Below are positions 55,199 to 64,000 of a DNA stretch of 64,000 nt, piece after piece. Numbering within the stretch: position 1 is the first letter of the stretch; each line of letters opens with the position of its first letter. The stretch lies in contig NZ_VATA01000004.1 of assembly GCF_005870025.1 (NCBI RefSeq), forward strand, positions 228,233-292,232. Reading direction: 5' to 3'. The notes under the pieces are model-generated. The model worked only from the letters and a program-made list of their open reading frames with translations, was not told where the DNA came from and did no database searches. This DNA is from Poseidonocella sp. HB161398. Lineage in GTDB: Bacteria > Pseudomonadota > Alphaproteobacteria > Rhodobacterales > Rhodobacteraceae. The translations under genes were made by a program, and so were the position numbers.

Positions 55199-55303
55199 GT
55201 GACCTGCCCTTCGGTAATCTGAAACATGTGTCTTATTTTCCGGGCACATCTTGACGCAGCCGGGCCGCGCTTCCTAGGGTTGCGGCACGGGGCTCCCCAG
55301 TAG

Positions 55304-55477
55304 TCAGGGATCGGGTTCGAGAAGCAGTTCCACGGAAGCTCCGTCAATGACGACCTTGCCGGCATGCTCGAAGTTAACCGTGATTTTACCATTTATGTTC
55401 GATTGAACTTGTCCGAGACCCCAGTCCGGACAGGACGGGTGCCGCACGAACATGCCCGGTTCCAGAAGCGAATTCAT
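55304..55477 (-). CDS. DUF3553 small protein
   Basis: A 57-residue protein with the DUF3553 pattern: MNSLLEPGMFVRHPSCPDWG, then LGQVQSNINGKITVNFEHAG and a final VELLLEPDP. The pattern resembles the SH3/Tudor-like module found at the end of some UvrD/PcrA-type helicases (WGxGxV with a hydrophobic strand), so nucleic acid or protein contact is possible. A second ATG just upstream (55480) would add one Met. It is divergent from chpT with a 32-bp gap. Confidence 0.85.
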   Translation of the reverse strand: MNSLLEPGMFVRHPSCPDWGLGQVQSNINGKITVNFEHAGKVVIDGASVELLLEPDP

Positions 55478-55509
55478 CATGGCCGGTCCCCCGGAGGAGC
55501 AATCGCGGA

Positions 55510-56106
55510 ATGACTAAGATTACACATGACCTGACCGCCTTGCTGGGTTCCCGGATCTGCCACGACCTGATAAGTCCGCTCGGGGCTATCGGCAATGGGC
55601 TGGAGCTGCTTTCGATGACCGGCACGGACGGCGCCGAGATGACCCTGATCGCCGAGAGCGTCGCCAATGCGAATGCCCGTGTCCGCTTCTACCGCATCGC
55701 CTACGGCGCGTCGAGCATGGACCAGTCGATCGGCGCGGCCGAGATCTCGGGCATCCTGGAGGACATCACCCGCGGCGGGCGGCTGACCATCGCCTGGAAC
55801 TGCCCGCGCCCGGTGCCGCGGGCGGAGGCGAAGCTGGCCTTCCTGCTGATCCAGTGCCTGGAGACCGCGATGCCCTATGGCGGCGAGATCGTCGTGACCT
55901 GCCAGGACGGGCAATGGCGGCTGCACGGGCTGGCGGAGAAGCTGAAGATCGTGCCGGAGCTGTGGGACATGCTGGCGGGCACCGCGCCCGAGACCGAGAT
56001 CTCGCCCGCCCAGGTGCAGTTCGCCCTGGTGCCCGCGATGACGGGCACGCTCGGCCGTCGGCCGAACGTGCAGATCCGCGACCGGGACGTGCTGATCAGC
56101 TGCTGA
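55510..56106 (+). CDS. chpT: ChpT-type histidine phosphotransferase
   Basis: A 198-residue protein with the phosphotransfer helix SRICHDLISPLGAIGNGLELL (His18 in HDLISPLG) and a degenerate HATPase-like C-terminal domain without an ATP-binding G box (AKLAFLLIQCLETAMPYGGEI). In Caulobacter and Rhodobacterales ChpT relays phosphate from CckA to CtrA. No other relay gene is in the window. Confidence 0.88.
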   Translation: MTKITHDLTALLGSRICHDLISPLGAIGNGLELLSMTGTDGAEMTLIAESVANANARVRFYRIAYGASSMDQSIGAAEISGILEDITRGGRLTIAWNCPRPVPRAEAKLAFLLIQCLETAMPYGGEIVVTCQDGQWRLHGLAEKLKIVPELWDMLAGTAPETEISPAQVQFALVPAMTGTLGRRPNVQIRDRDVLISC

Positions 56107-56117
56107 GCCCGCGGGGC

Positions 56118-57379
56118 TCAGCTGCGGACCGTGCCGTCGCCGGTGACGAGGTACTTGAAGCTGGTCAGCTGGGTCGCGCCGACCGGGCCGCGGGCATGCA
56201 GCTTGCCCGTCGCGATGCCGATTTCCGCGCCCATGCCGAACTCGCCGCCATCGGCGAATTGCGTCGAGGCGTTGCGCATCAGGATCGCGCTGTCGAGCCG
56301 CGCGAAGAAGCGCTCGGCCACGGCGTCATCCTCGGTGATGATGCAATCGGTATGGCCCGAGCCGTAGGTGCGGATATGGGCAATCGCCTCGTCCACCCCT
56401 TCGACGACCCGCGCCGCGATGATCATGTCCAGGAATTCCTTGCCGAAATCGCCATCCTCGGCCGCCACGGTGCCGGTCACGGACTGCAGCAGCGGATCGG
56501 CCCGCACCTCGACGCCCGCCGCGACCAGATCCTCGATCAGGCCCGCGCCGTGCTCTTCGAAATAGGCCCGGTCGATCAGCAGGCATTCCGCCGCGCCGCA
56601 GATGCCGGTGCGCCGCGTCTTGGCGTTCAGCACCACCTTGCGCGCCTTTTCCGGGTCGGCCGCCTGGTCGACATAGATGTGGCAGATGCCCTCGAGATGG
56701 GCGAAGACCGGCACCCGCGCCTCGCGCTGCACCAGGCCGACCAGCCCCTTGCCGCCCCGCGGCACGATGACGTCGATATAGTCGGTCATGCGCAGCATCT
56801 CGGTCACGGCCTCGCGGTCGCGCACCGGGACGAGCTGGATCGCGTCGATCGGCAGCTTGGCGGCGCGCAGCCCGGCCTGCAGGCAGGCATGGATCGCGCC
56901 GGAACTGTGGAAGCTCTCGGAGCCGCCGCGCAGGATCACCGCATTGCCCGATTTCAGGCAGAGCGCCCCGGCATCGGCGGTCACGTTCGGACGGCTTTCG
57001 TAGATCACGCCGATCACGCCGATCGGAGTGCGGACGCGGCGGATATGGATACCCGAGGGACGGTCCCACTCGTCCATCACCTCGCCCACCGGATCGGGCT
57101 GGGCGGCGACCGTGCGCAGCCCGTCGACGATGCCCTGGATGCGCGCCTCGTCGAGCTTCAGCCGGTCCATCATCGCGTCCGACAGGCCCTTCTGGCGGCC
57201 GAATTCCAGGTCCTTGGCATTGGCGTCGAGGATCTCGTCGCGACGGTTCCAAACCGCATCCGCCGCGGCCTCCAGGGCCGCCTGCTTGCGCTCTGGCCCG
57301 GCCGTCGACAATTCCATTGCCGCAGCCCGCGCGCGGAGCCCCATGGATGCCAACAACTCGGAAACCGTTTCAAGATCCT

Positions 57380-57383
<4 letters not shown>
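56118..57383 (-). CDS. proA: gamma-glutamyl phosphate reductase
   Basis: ProA makes glutamate-5-semialdehyde in proline synthesis. The 421-residue aldehyde-dehydrogenase-fold enzyme has [20 protein letters not shown] (120-139), LRGGSES and the active-site Cys262 ([14 protein letters not shown]). It overlaps the proB stop by 4 bases and converges on chpT. Confidence 0.96.
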
Positions 57384-59511
<2,128 letters not shown>

Positions 59512-59629
59512 TCAGCCTTGAAGCGGAAGTTGCAGCGGCGATACCCGCTCCGCGGCAGAGTCTCAAGCCTCGGGAGCGGCAATTTCGCGCGGCGGGCGAT
59601 TCTGGGTGGTGTCGGGGTCTCGCAAGAGG

Positions 59630-60160
59630 CTAGCGCGGCGGCCCCGATGGCGCCAGCGCCGCGCGACGGGCCGCCCAGTCCGCTCCGGAGAGCTCGAGGC
59701 AGGCGATCTCGACCGGCGCGCGCCAGTACTCGCTCTGCGCCACGCCGCGGCCGGTCTCGCGGAAGCCGAGCCGGTGCAGCACCCGCGCCGAAGGAGCATT
59801 GCCCAGATGGTAGTCGGCGGCGACCGGGCCGCCCTCCTGGCGGAAATGCAGGTCGATCAGCGCGGCGGCAGCCTCGGTCATCACCCCCTGCCCCCAGGCC
59901 TCCGGCCGCAGCCAGTAGCCCAGCGTGCCAGTCAGCGAGACGACGCCCAAGGGCTGGCCGTCGCGTTCGATCACCCGGCGCATCGGCAGGGCCGCGCTCT
60001 GCGCGACCCAGTGCTCGGCATCGGCCATGCCGTAGGGACAGGGCACCGCCCGCAGCCAGCAATGGACCTCCGGCCTTGCGATCTCCGCCGCGATCCAGCC
60101 GGCATCCTGCGGCGCGGCCAGGCGCAGCCGCAGCCGCCGGGTGGCGATCGGCGCCGCCAT
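59630..60160 (-). CDS. GNAT family N-acetyltransferase (RimJ/RimL-like)
   Basis: A 176-residue acetyltransferase. The acetyl-CoA-binding region is LGYWLRPEAWGQGVMTEAAAALI (about 89-111), with a core start TRRLRLRLAAPQDAGWIA. The substrate is unknown; ribosomal N-terminal or antibiotic-type acetylation are family roles. It starts 1 bp after the stop of the next GNAT gene, and the two are distant paralogs in tandem. Confidence 0.85.
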   Translation of the reverse strand: MAAPIATRRLRLRLAAPQDAGWIAAEIARPEVHCWLRAVPCPYGMADAEHWVAQSAALPMRRVIERDGQPLGVVSLTGTLGYWLRPEAWGQGVMTEAAAALIDLHFRQEGGPVAADYHLGNAPSARVLHRLGFRETGRGVAQSEYWRAPVEIACLELSGADWAARRAALAPSGPPR

Positions 60161-60161
60161 G

Positions 60162-60710
60162 TCAGCCCGCGGGCGAAAGGCGCTTGAGATAGGTCCAGGT
60201 CGGCATCATCCGGTTCTGCGCGACGCAGAAGGCCTCGGCATCGCCGATATACTCGAACCCGGCATGCATCAGCACCCGCGCGCTCTGCGGCGTGGCCTGG
60301 AAGACGGAGGCATAGACCGTGTCGAGCCCCAGCGGATTGGCGGCAAGCACCGCCTCGACCGCCTCGGAGGCGTAGCCGGCATTCCAGAAGGCGGGACCGA
60401 CCCAGTAGGTGATCTCGGCCTTGCCCGCGTCGATCCGCTCCAGCGCGACGACGCCCAGAAGCTCGCTGAGCCCGGCGCGGCTGCCGTCCAGCGCCCAGAT
60501 ATCCTCGCTGCGGGCGGGATCGAGCGCGCGGTCGATATAGGCCTCGGCCGCGCCCGGGGGCAGCGGATGGGGCACGGAGGTGGTGCCGCTGGCAACGCGG
60601 GCATCCCCGGCATAAAGCGCCCAGAGCCCCGCATCCGAGCGTTTCAGCGGACGCAGGTCGAACCGCGCCGACGGGATCACCGGCTGCGCCGCGACGGTCG
60701 TATGTTCCAT
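60162..60710 (-). CDS. GNAT family N-acetyltransferase
   Basis: A 182-residue acetyltransferase. The CoA-binding block reads AEITYWVGPAFWNAGYASEAVEAVL (about 96-120), and the fold begins SARFDLRPLKRSDAGLWALY. The late part NPLGLDTVYASVFQATPQSARVL and LMHAGFEYIGDAEAF is typical. Function is otherwise unknown. It is cotranscribed with the following GNAT gene and comes after the rpmA terminator. Confidence 0.85.
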   Translation of the reverse strand: MEHTTVAAQPVIPSARFDLRPLKRSDAGLWALYAGDARVASGTTSVPHPLPPGAAEAYIDRALDPARSEDIWALDGSRAGLSELLGVVALERIDAGKAEITYWVGPAFWNAGYASEAVEAVLAANPLGLDTVYASVFQATPQSARVLMHAGFEYIGDAEAFCVAQNRMMPTWTYLKRLSPAG

Positions 60711-60830
60711 GTCTTTCGTCTTCCTCCCAGAAGGTCCGCCGGAAACGGACCGGGCGCCGGTGCGGCCGGCGCAGGAGCCCCCGCCGGCCAGATTGGCGCA
60801 AGTCTGTTAACGCCCGGCTTAAAACGGCGA

Positions 60831-60858
60831 AGGGGACCGGCGTTTCCGCCGATCCCCT
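60831..60858 (-). terminator. intrinsic terminator after rpmA
   Basis: A 12-bp stem with one G-U pair (60831-60842 with 60847-60858, 4-nt loop GAAA on the minus strand), followed on the minus strand by TTCGCCGTTTTAA. It lies 24 bp past the rpmA stop. Confidence 0.75.
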
Positions 60859-60882
60859 GCCTGAGTCTGTGCCGGGTTCGGC

Positions 60883-61152
60883 TTACTCGGCGGCTTGCGC
60901 CACCGGCAGGACCGAAATGAAGGTCCGGCCCTTGAGGCCCTTGTGGAAGGTCACCTTGCCTTCGGCAGTCGCGAAGATGGTGTGATCCTTGCCGAGACCG
61001 ACATTCTCGCCCGGCCACCACTGGGTGCCGCGCTGGCGCGCGATGATGTTGCCCGGGATGACGGCTTCGCCGCCGAATTTCTTGATGCCAAGGCGGCGGC
61101 CGATGGAGTCGCGACCGTTACGGGACGAACCGCCAGCTTTCTTGTGTGCCAT
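60883..61152 (-). CDS. rpmA: 50S ribosomal protein L27
   Basis: An 89-residue L27 with the typical start [20 protein letters not shown], then [20 protein letters not shown] and [20 protein letters not shown]. No N-terminal cleavage extension is present. It follows rplU by 23 bp. Confidence 0.97.
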   Translation of the reverse strand: MAHKKAGGSSRNGRDSIGRRLGIKKFGGEAVIPGNIIARQRGTQWWPGENVGLGKDHTIFATAEGKVTFHKGLKGRTFISVLPVAQAAE

Positions 61153-61175
61153 GGGGAGGTACTCCTCGTTTCCGG

Positions 61176-61505
61176 TTATTCCGCGGCGACGCCGGCGGGG
61201 ATGATTTCGGTGATCTTCACCTGGGTCAGCTTCTGGCGGTGACCGCGGGTGCGCTTCGACGAGTGCTTACGACGGCGCTTGATGAAGGAGATGACCTTGT
61301 CGGCCTTCACCTGCTCGACGACTTCGGCCTTGACGACCGCGCCCTCGACGAGCGGAGCACCGATCACCAGCTCGTCGCCGCCGATCATGAGAACTTCGTT
61401 GAACTGGACGGTTTCGCCAGCGGAGGCGGTCAGCTTCTCGATGCGCAGAACGTCGCCGTTCTGGACCCGGTACTGCTTGCCGCCGGTCTTGAGGACCGCA
61501 AACAT
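61176..61505 (-). CDS. rplU: 50S ribosomal protein L21
   Basis: A 109-residue L21. It starts [20 protein letters not shown] and contains the signature [22 protein letters not shown] split over the basic loop, ending LTQVKITEI. The usual KYKRRKN-type text is KRRRKHSS here. It is the first gene of the rplU-rpmA unit. Confidence 0.96.
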   Translation of the reverse strand: MFAVLKTGGKQYRVQNGDVLRIEKLTASAGETVQFNEVLMIGGDELVIGAPLVEGAVVKAEVVEQVKADKVISFIKRRRKHSSKRTRGHRQKLTQVKITEIIPAGVAAE

Positions 61506-61627
61506 GTGTCTACCCTTTTTCGGTTTCGCGCCCTGAGGTCCCGCAAAGCGGCGTTGCTGCGCAATCGCACCATCGGACGGCGTGCCTTTCGGCTATGGTT
61601 TTCCCCGCCCATGCGACGGGAAGCCGC

Positions 61628-61656
61628 CTGATGCAGGAAAATCACCGGTGTGTCAA
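61628..61656 (-). promoter_or_regulatory. putative promoter of rplU-rpmA
   Basis: On the minus strand TTGACA (61651-61656) is followed after 17 bp by CATCAG (61628-61633). This leaves a leader of about 120 nt before rplU. The -35 is perfect, the -10 is poor, as is common in alphaproteobacteria. Confidence 0.5.
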
Positions 61657-61668
61657 GCTCGGGCCGGG

Positions 61669-62499
61669 CTAGAGATCCTCGGACAGCATCATCCGTCCCA
61701 GCGCCTTGCCGGTGGCAAAGGAGGTCTCGACGAACATCCGGTCGAAGGCCGCGAAGAGCGCCGCGTTGAAGGCCTGGCCCGCCCCGCTCTCGCTGAAGGC
61801 GATATAGGCGTCGAGCTCCTCGGGCGCCAGAGGCGCATAGGCCAGCGTGGTGAAGGAATAGACCCAGTCGGTGGTGGAATCGCGGATCTCGGGCTCCTGT
61901 GACAGGATGTCGGCCAGCGGGTCGCCCTGCCCCTCGCCGCCCGCGCCCTCGGCCAGGCCGTCGAGGAAGGCGATATTGGCGTTGAGCGCGCCGGCCACGT
62001 TCGAATCGATCAGCCCGTTGACCTCGACGAAGCGGTCCACCTGGCCGAGGAACGGCGCGCCCTCGGCCTCCAGCTCGCCGACCCGCGCCAGGCTTGCCTC
62101 TTCGACCCCGTCCTCCAGCATCGCGCGGCGGGCGGAGAGCTCCAGCTCGACGATGCGCCCGCCCTGCGGCGAGGAGAAGAAGTCCAGCACCGCCTGCGAC
62201 TCGCCCGGCTCCAGCCCCTCGGCCACCGCGTCGCGCAGCTTCGGCTCCCAGTTGCCGGGATCGTTGATCGCCTCGACGATCCGCGCCCAGCCGGCCCCGC
62301 CCTGCCCGTCGAGCATGGTCTCGTCCAGATCGGCGCCATGGCGGCGGCTCTCTTCGGCCATGATGCCCAGCAGCTCGTCGAGCCGCAGCGCGTCGAGGAT
62401 GCGCTCGGCCCCGAGGGCAGATTGCGCCCCGGCCGCGGATGGCAGGGCGGCGACGGCAAGGGCGGTTGCGAAAGCGGCGGGAAGGATGCGTCCGAACAT
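61669..62499 (-). CDS. DUF2059 domain exported protein
   Basis: A 276-residue protein with a signal peptide (MFGRILPAAFATALAVAALPSAAGAQ, written here as 20 or fewer residues: MFGRILPAAF...AGAQ) and two helical DUF2059-like repeats: ESQAVLDFFSSPQGGRIVEL (about 104-123) and ELDAYIAFSESGAGQAFN (about 230-247). The family has no known function. The start at 62499 has AGAGG upstream. It is followed by the rplU promoter region. Confidence 0.82.
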   Translation of the reverse strand: MFGRILPAAFATALAVAALPSAAGAQSALGAERILDALRLDELLGIMAEESRRHGADLDETMLDGQGGAGWARIVEAINDPGNWEPKLRDAVAEGLEPGESQAVLDFFSSPQGGRIVELELSARRAMLEDGVEEASLARVGELEAEGAPFLGQVDRFVEVNGLIDSNVAGALNANIAFLDGLAEGAGGEGQGDPLADILSQEPEIRDSTTDWVYSFTTLAYAPLAPEELDAYIAFSESGAGQAFNAALFAAFDRMFVETSFATGKALGRMMLSEDL

Positions 62500-62636
62500 G
62501 GCTGGAACCTCTGGCATGCGTCGGCAAATCATAGGTCCGACCGGCTGCCCGCGACAAGTTTCGGGAGAGGCGAAAATTCTGCATCTTTCCCTCTTGCAGC
62601 CCGCGCGGCGTTTCTTTAAGCAGCCGCACACTGACT

Positions 62637-62727
62637 GGAGAGGTGCCGGAGTGGTCGAACGGGGCGGATTCGAAATCCGTTGACCCCCTCTGGGGGTCCC
62701 AGGGTTCGAATCCCTGTCTCTCCGCCA
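62637..62727 (+). tRNA. tRNA-Ser (CGA anticodon)
   Basis: The acceptor GGAGAG pairs with CTCTCC, and the anticodon loop TTCGAAA gives CGA. A long class II variable arm (GACCCCCTCTGGGGGTC) and GTTCGAATC in the T arm are present. CCA is encoded at 62725-62727. The 91-nt length fits serine tRNA. Confidence 0.96.
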
Positions 62728-62805
62728 GTTAGCCTCCTTTTTCAAGGACATAGCTGGACGCGCAGACGCGGCGGCCGGACGGAAGTCCGGTCGCCCGCGC
62801 GCGTT

Positions 62806-63591
62806 TCAGCCGACTGCGGCGCGGTAGAGATGCCAGGTCGCATGCCCCAGCACCGGCAGCACCACCAGGAGCCCGAGGAAGAAGGGCAGCATCGCCAGCA
62901 AGAGCGCCCCCGCCACGATCGCCGCCCAGGCCGCCATGGTCCGCGGGTTCTGCTTCACCGCCTCCAGGCTGGTGAGAATCGCGGTGACGTAGTCGACCTC
63001 GCGGTCGAGCAGCATCGGCATGCCGAACACCGTCACCGAAAACAGCAGCGCCGCCAGCGCCGCGCCGACGGCAAGCTCCATCGCGATCAGCATCATGCCG
63101 TTCGCCGAGAAGAAGATGTCCCAGGAGGTGAAGACATTCACCATGGTCATCTTGCCGAGGAAGAGCGCGAAGAGCATGTGCGCCAGGAAGATCCAGATGA
63201 TGAAGATGCCCATCACCAGCACCGCCAGCGACGGGATCTGCCGCCCCGCCTCGCGGCGCAGCACGCCGAGCACCCCCGGCCAGTCCAGCGGCTCGCCCTG
63301 CTCCAGCCGGCGGCTGACCTCGTAGAGCCCGACCGCCGCGAAGGGGCCGATCAGCGGGAAGCCGAAAGCGGCGAGGATCAGCCAGTAGCTCTGGCCGGTG
63401 ATCTCGGTGATGGCGAACATCGCCAGCCCGCCGAGCGCGTAGACGAGGCCGAAGAACAGGCCGAAGGCCGGGGCCCTGCAGAAATCGTCCCAGCCCCGCT
63501 CCAGGCACTGGCGCACCACCGGCCAGGTGACCGGATGCAGCTCCGGCGCGCCCTGGGGCAGTCGGCCGCCCTGCATCTCGACATGCGTCAT
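62806..63591 (-). CDS. DUF2189 family integral membrane protein
   Basis: A 261-residue protein with six or so transmembrane helices (AFGLFFGLVYALGGLAMFAI; YWLILAAFGFPLIGPFAAVG; SLAVLVMGIFIIWIFLAHML). The DUF2189 pattern is seen in REAGRQIPSLAV, DIFFSANGMMLI and LDREVDYVTAILTSLEAV. Function is unknown; relatives are sometimes near cytochrome c oxidase or stress genes. The start at 63591 has GGGAGGA upstream, which decides against the longer frame. Confidence 0.85.
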   Translation of the reverse strand: MTHVEMQGGRLPQGAPELHPVTWPVVRQCLERGWDDFCRAPAFGLFFGLVYALGGLAMFAITEITGQSYWLILAAFGFPLIGPFAAVGLYEVSRRLEQGEPLDWPGVLGVLRREAGRQIPSLAVLVMGIFIIWIFLAHMLFALFLGKMTMVNVFTSWDIFFSANGMMLIAMELAVGAALAALLFSVTVFGMPMLLDREVDYVTAILTSLEAVKQNPRTMAAWAAIVAGALLLAMLPFFLGLLVVLPVLGHATWHLYRAAVG

Positions 63592-63797
63592 GATTTTCCT
63601 CCCTATCATCCGTCTGTGCGGTTTTGCCACAGCGTTTGCGGGAATCGGCGGGCTTGTCAAATCCCCTGAGCCGGGTTGTCGCATTTATATACCGGAATAC
63701 ATTACCCCCCGCGCCATAGGCGCCCGCGGGCATCTGAGCCATGCTCGGCCCGCAGCCATTCCCGGACGCTGGGCGTCCCATTCCAGGAGGCAGAGCC

Positions 63798-63907
63798 ATG
63801 AGCACTGACCAGAGCCACGTTTCCCCCGAAAGCGCGATTCCCGGCTTCAGCGAGACCGACGACCTGCCCGCGGATACCAGCACGCCCGGCATCGTCTCGG
63901 CCGGCAG
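63798..63907 (+). pseudogene. 5' part of an unknown gene, apparently cut by an IS element
   Basis: An ATG at 63798 with a strong AGGAGG ribosome binding site starts MSTDQSHVSPESAIPGFSET, then DDLPADTSTPGIVSAGRA. The text is compositionally like a real gene start. Near 63908 the sequence changes to an IS end, after which the frame would add only 13 foreign residues (LLHKSCEGFTA) before a stop. I cannot name the original gene; its rest should lie beyond the IS outside the window. Confidence 0.55.
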
Positions 63908-64000
63908 GGCCTTGTTGCACAAATCGTGCGAGGGATTCACTGCATGAATCCAGCATGATAGCCGGTAGGCATGAGCAGTTGGGCCCCTACGAAGTACAAG
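63908..64000 (+). mobile_element. left end of an IS5-like insertion sequence (runs off the window)
   Basis: The sequence from about 63908 (GGCCTTGTTGCACAAATC) resembles the terminal inverted repeat of IS5-family elements of alphaproteobacteria. It is followed 63 bp later by an ATG at 63971 opening MSSWAPTKYK, like the start of IS5-type transposases. The AT content rises relative to the flanking gene. The exact left boundary and target duplication cannot be fixed because the right end is missing. Confidence 0.7.
63971..64000 (+). CDS. IS5-like transposase, first 10 codons
   Basis: The ATG follows GGTAGGC and opens MSSWAPTKYK, after which the window ends. The assignment rests on resemblance of this start and the upstream terminal sequence to IS5-family elements. 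Confidence 0.6.
   Translation, partial: MSSWAPTKYK

Overview
The window is a GC-rich chromosomal segment of an alphaproteobacterium, most likely of the Rhodobacteraceae/Paracoccaceae (Rhodobacterales). Supporting signs are the ccmE/ccmF/ccmH block beside argC, a ChpT-type phosphotransferase, DUF4167 next to prmC-prfA, the BamE / DUF177-rpmF-plsX-fabH-ihfA-MerR run, the long bimodular dCTP deaminase, an ornithine-lipid olsB-olsA pair and a KpsC/KpsS capsule pair. Genes are tightly packed, with many ATGA stop/start overlaps.

Layout. 0-4 kb: 3' part of miaA, a cupin protein, an orphan peptide-type binding protein and an enoyl-CoA hydratase. 4-9.4 kb: cytochrome c maturation (ccmH, ccmF, ccmE), interrupted by a roughly 2-kb stretch with no convincing gene. 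9.4-16 kb: argC, murI, an acyltransferase, a LysR regulator, a probable small RNA, a YqaE/Pmp3 peptide and a SPOR-tailed D,D-carboxypeptidase. 16-21.8 kb: one gene for a 1946-residue secreted-type nuclease fused to a choice-of-anchor I domain. 22.1-30.1 kb: a complete indole-3-acetate catabolic cluster, with iacHABCDEFG as one operon, iacR convergent at its 3' end and iacI divergent at its 5' end. A palindrome overlaps the iacH promoter.

30.2-35.5 kb: ribE, then capsule genes kpsS, a Wza/KpsD-type lipoprotein and kpsC. The kpsC reading frame has no ATG, GTG or TTG start at the expected place, and its 3' end is partly duplicated downstream. 35.6-43.6 kb: DUF4167, prmC, prfA, DUF1499, mazG, an Fe(III)-type binding protein, an aspartoacylase-like protein, an OlsB-like acyltransferase (again apparently CTG-started) and bamE. 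43.8-50.3 kb: DUF177, rpmF, plsX, fabH, ihfA, a MerR protein with a very long acidic tail, and tRNA-Pro(GGG). 50.3-56.1 kb: dcd, queF, a Mth938-like protein, a PNPOx-like protein, TauE/SafE, olsA, olsB, DUF3553 and chpT. 56.1-62.7 kb: proA, proB, obgE, two GNAT genes, rpmA, rplU, DUF2059 and tRNA-Ser(CGA). The right end holds a DUF2189 membrane protein and an unknown gene that appears to be cut by an IS5-like element running off the window.

Most of the window is housekeeping. The accessory parts are the nuclease, the iac cluster, the capsule genes, the gene-poor stretch and the terminal IS. The iac cluster is a recognised pathway rather than a new one. The less described items are the putative CCUCC-motif sRNA, the candidate IacR operator, the two CTG-start genes and the MerR protein with its long tail.
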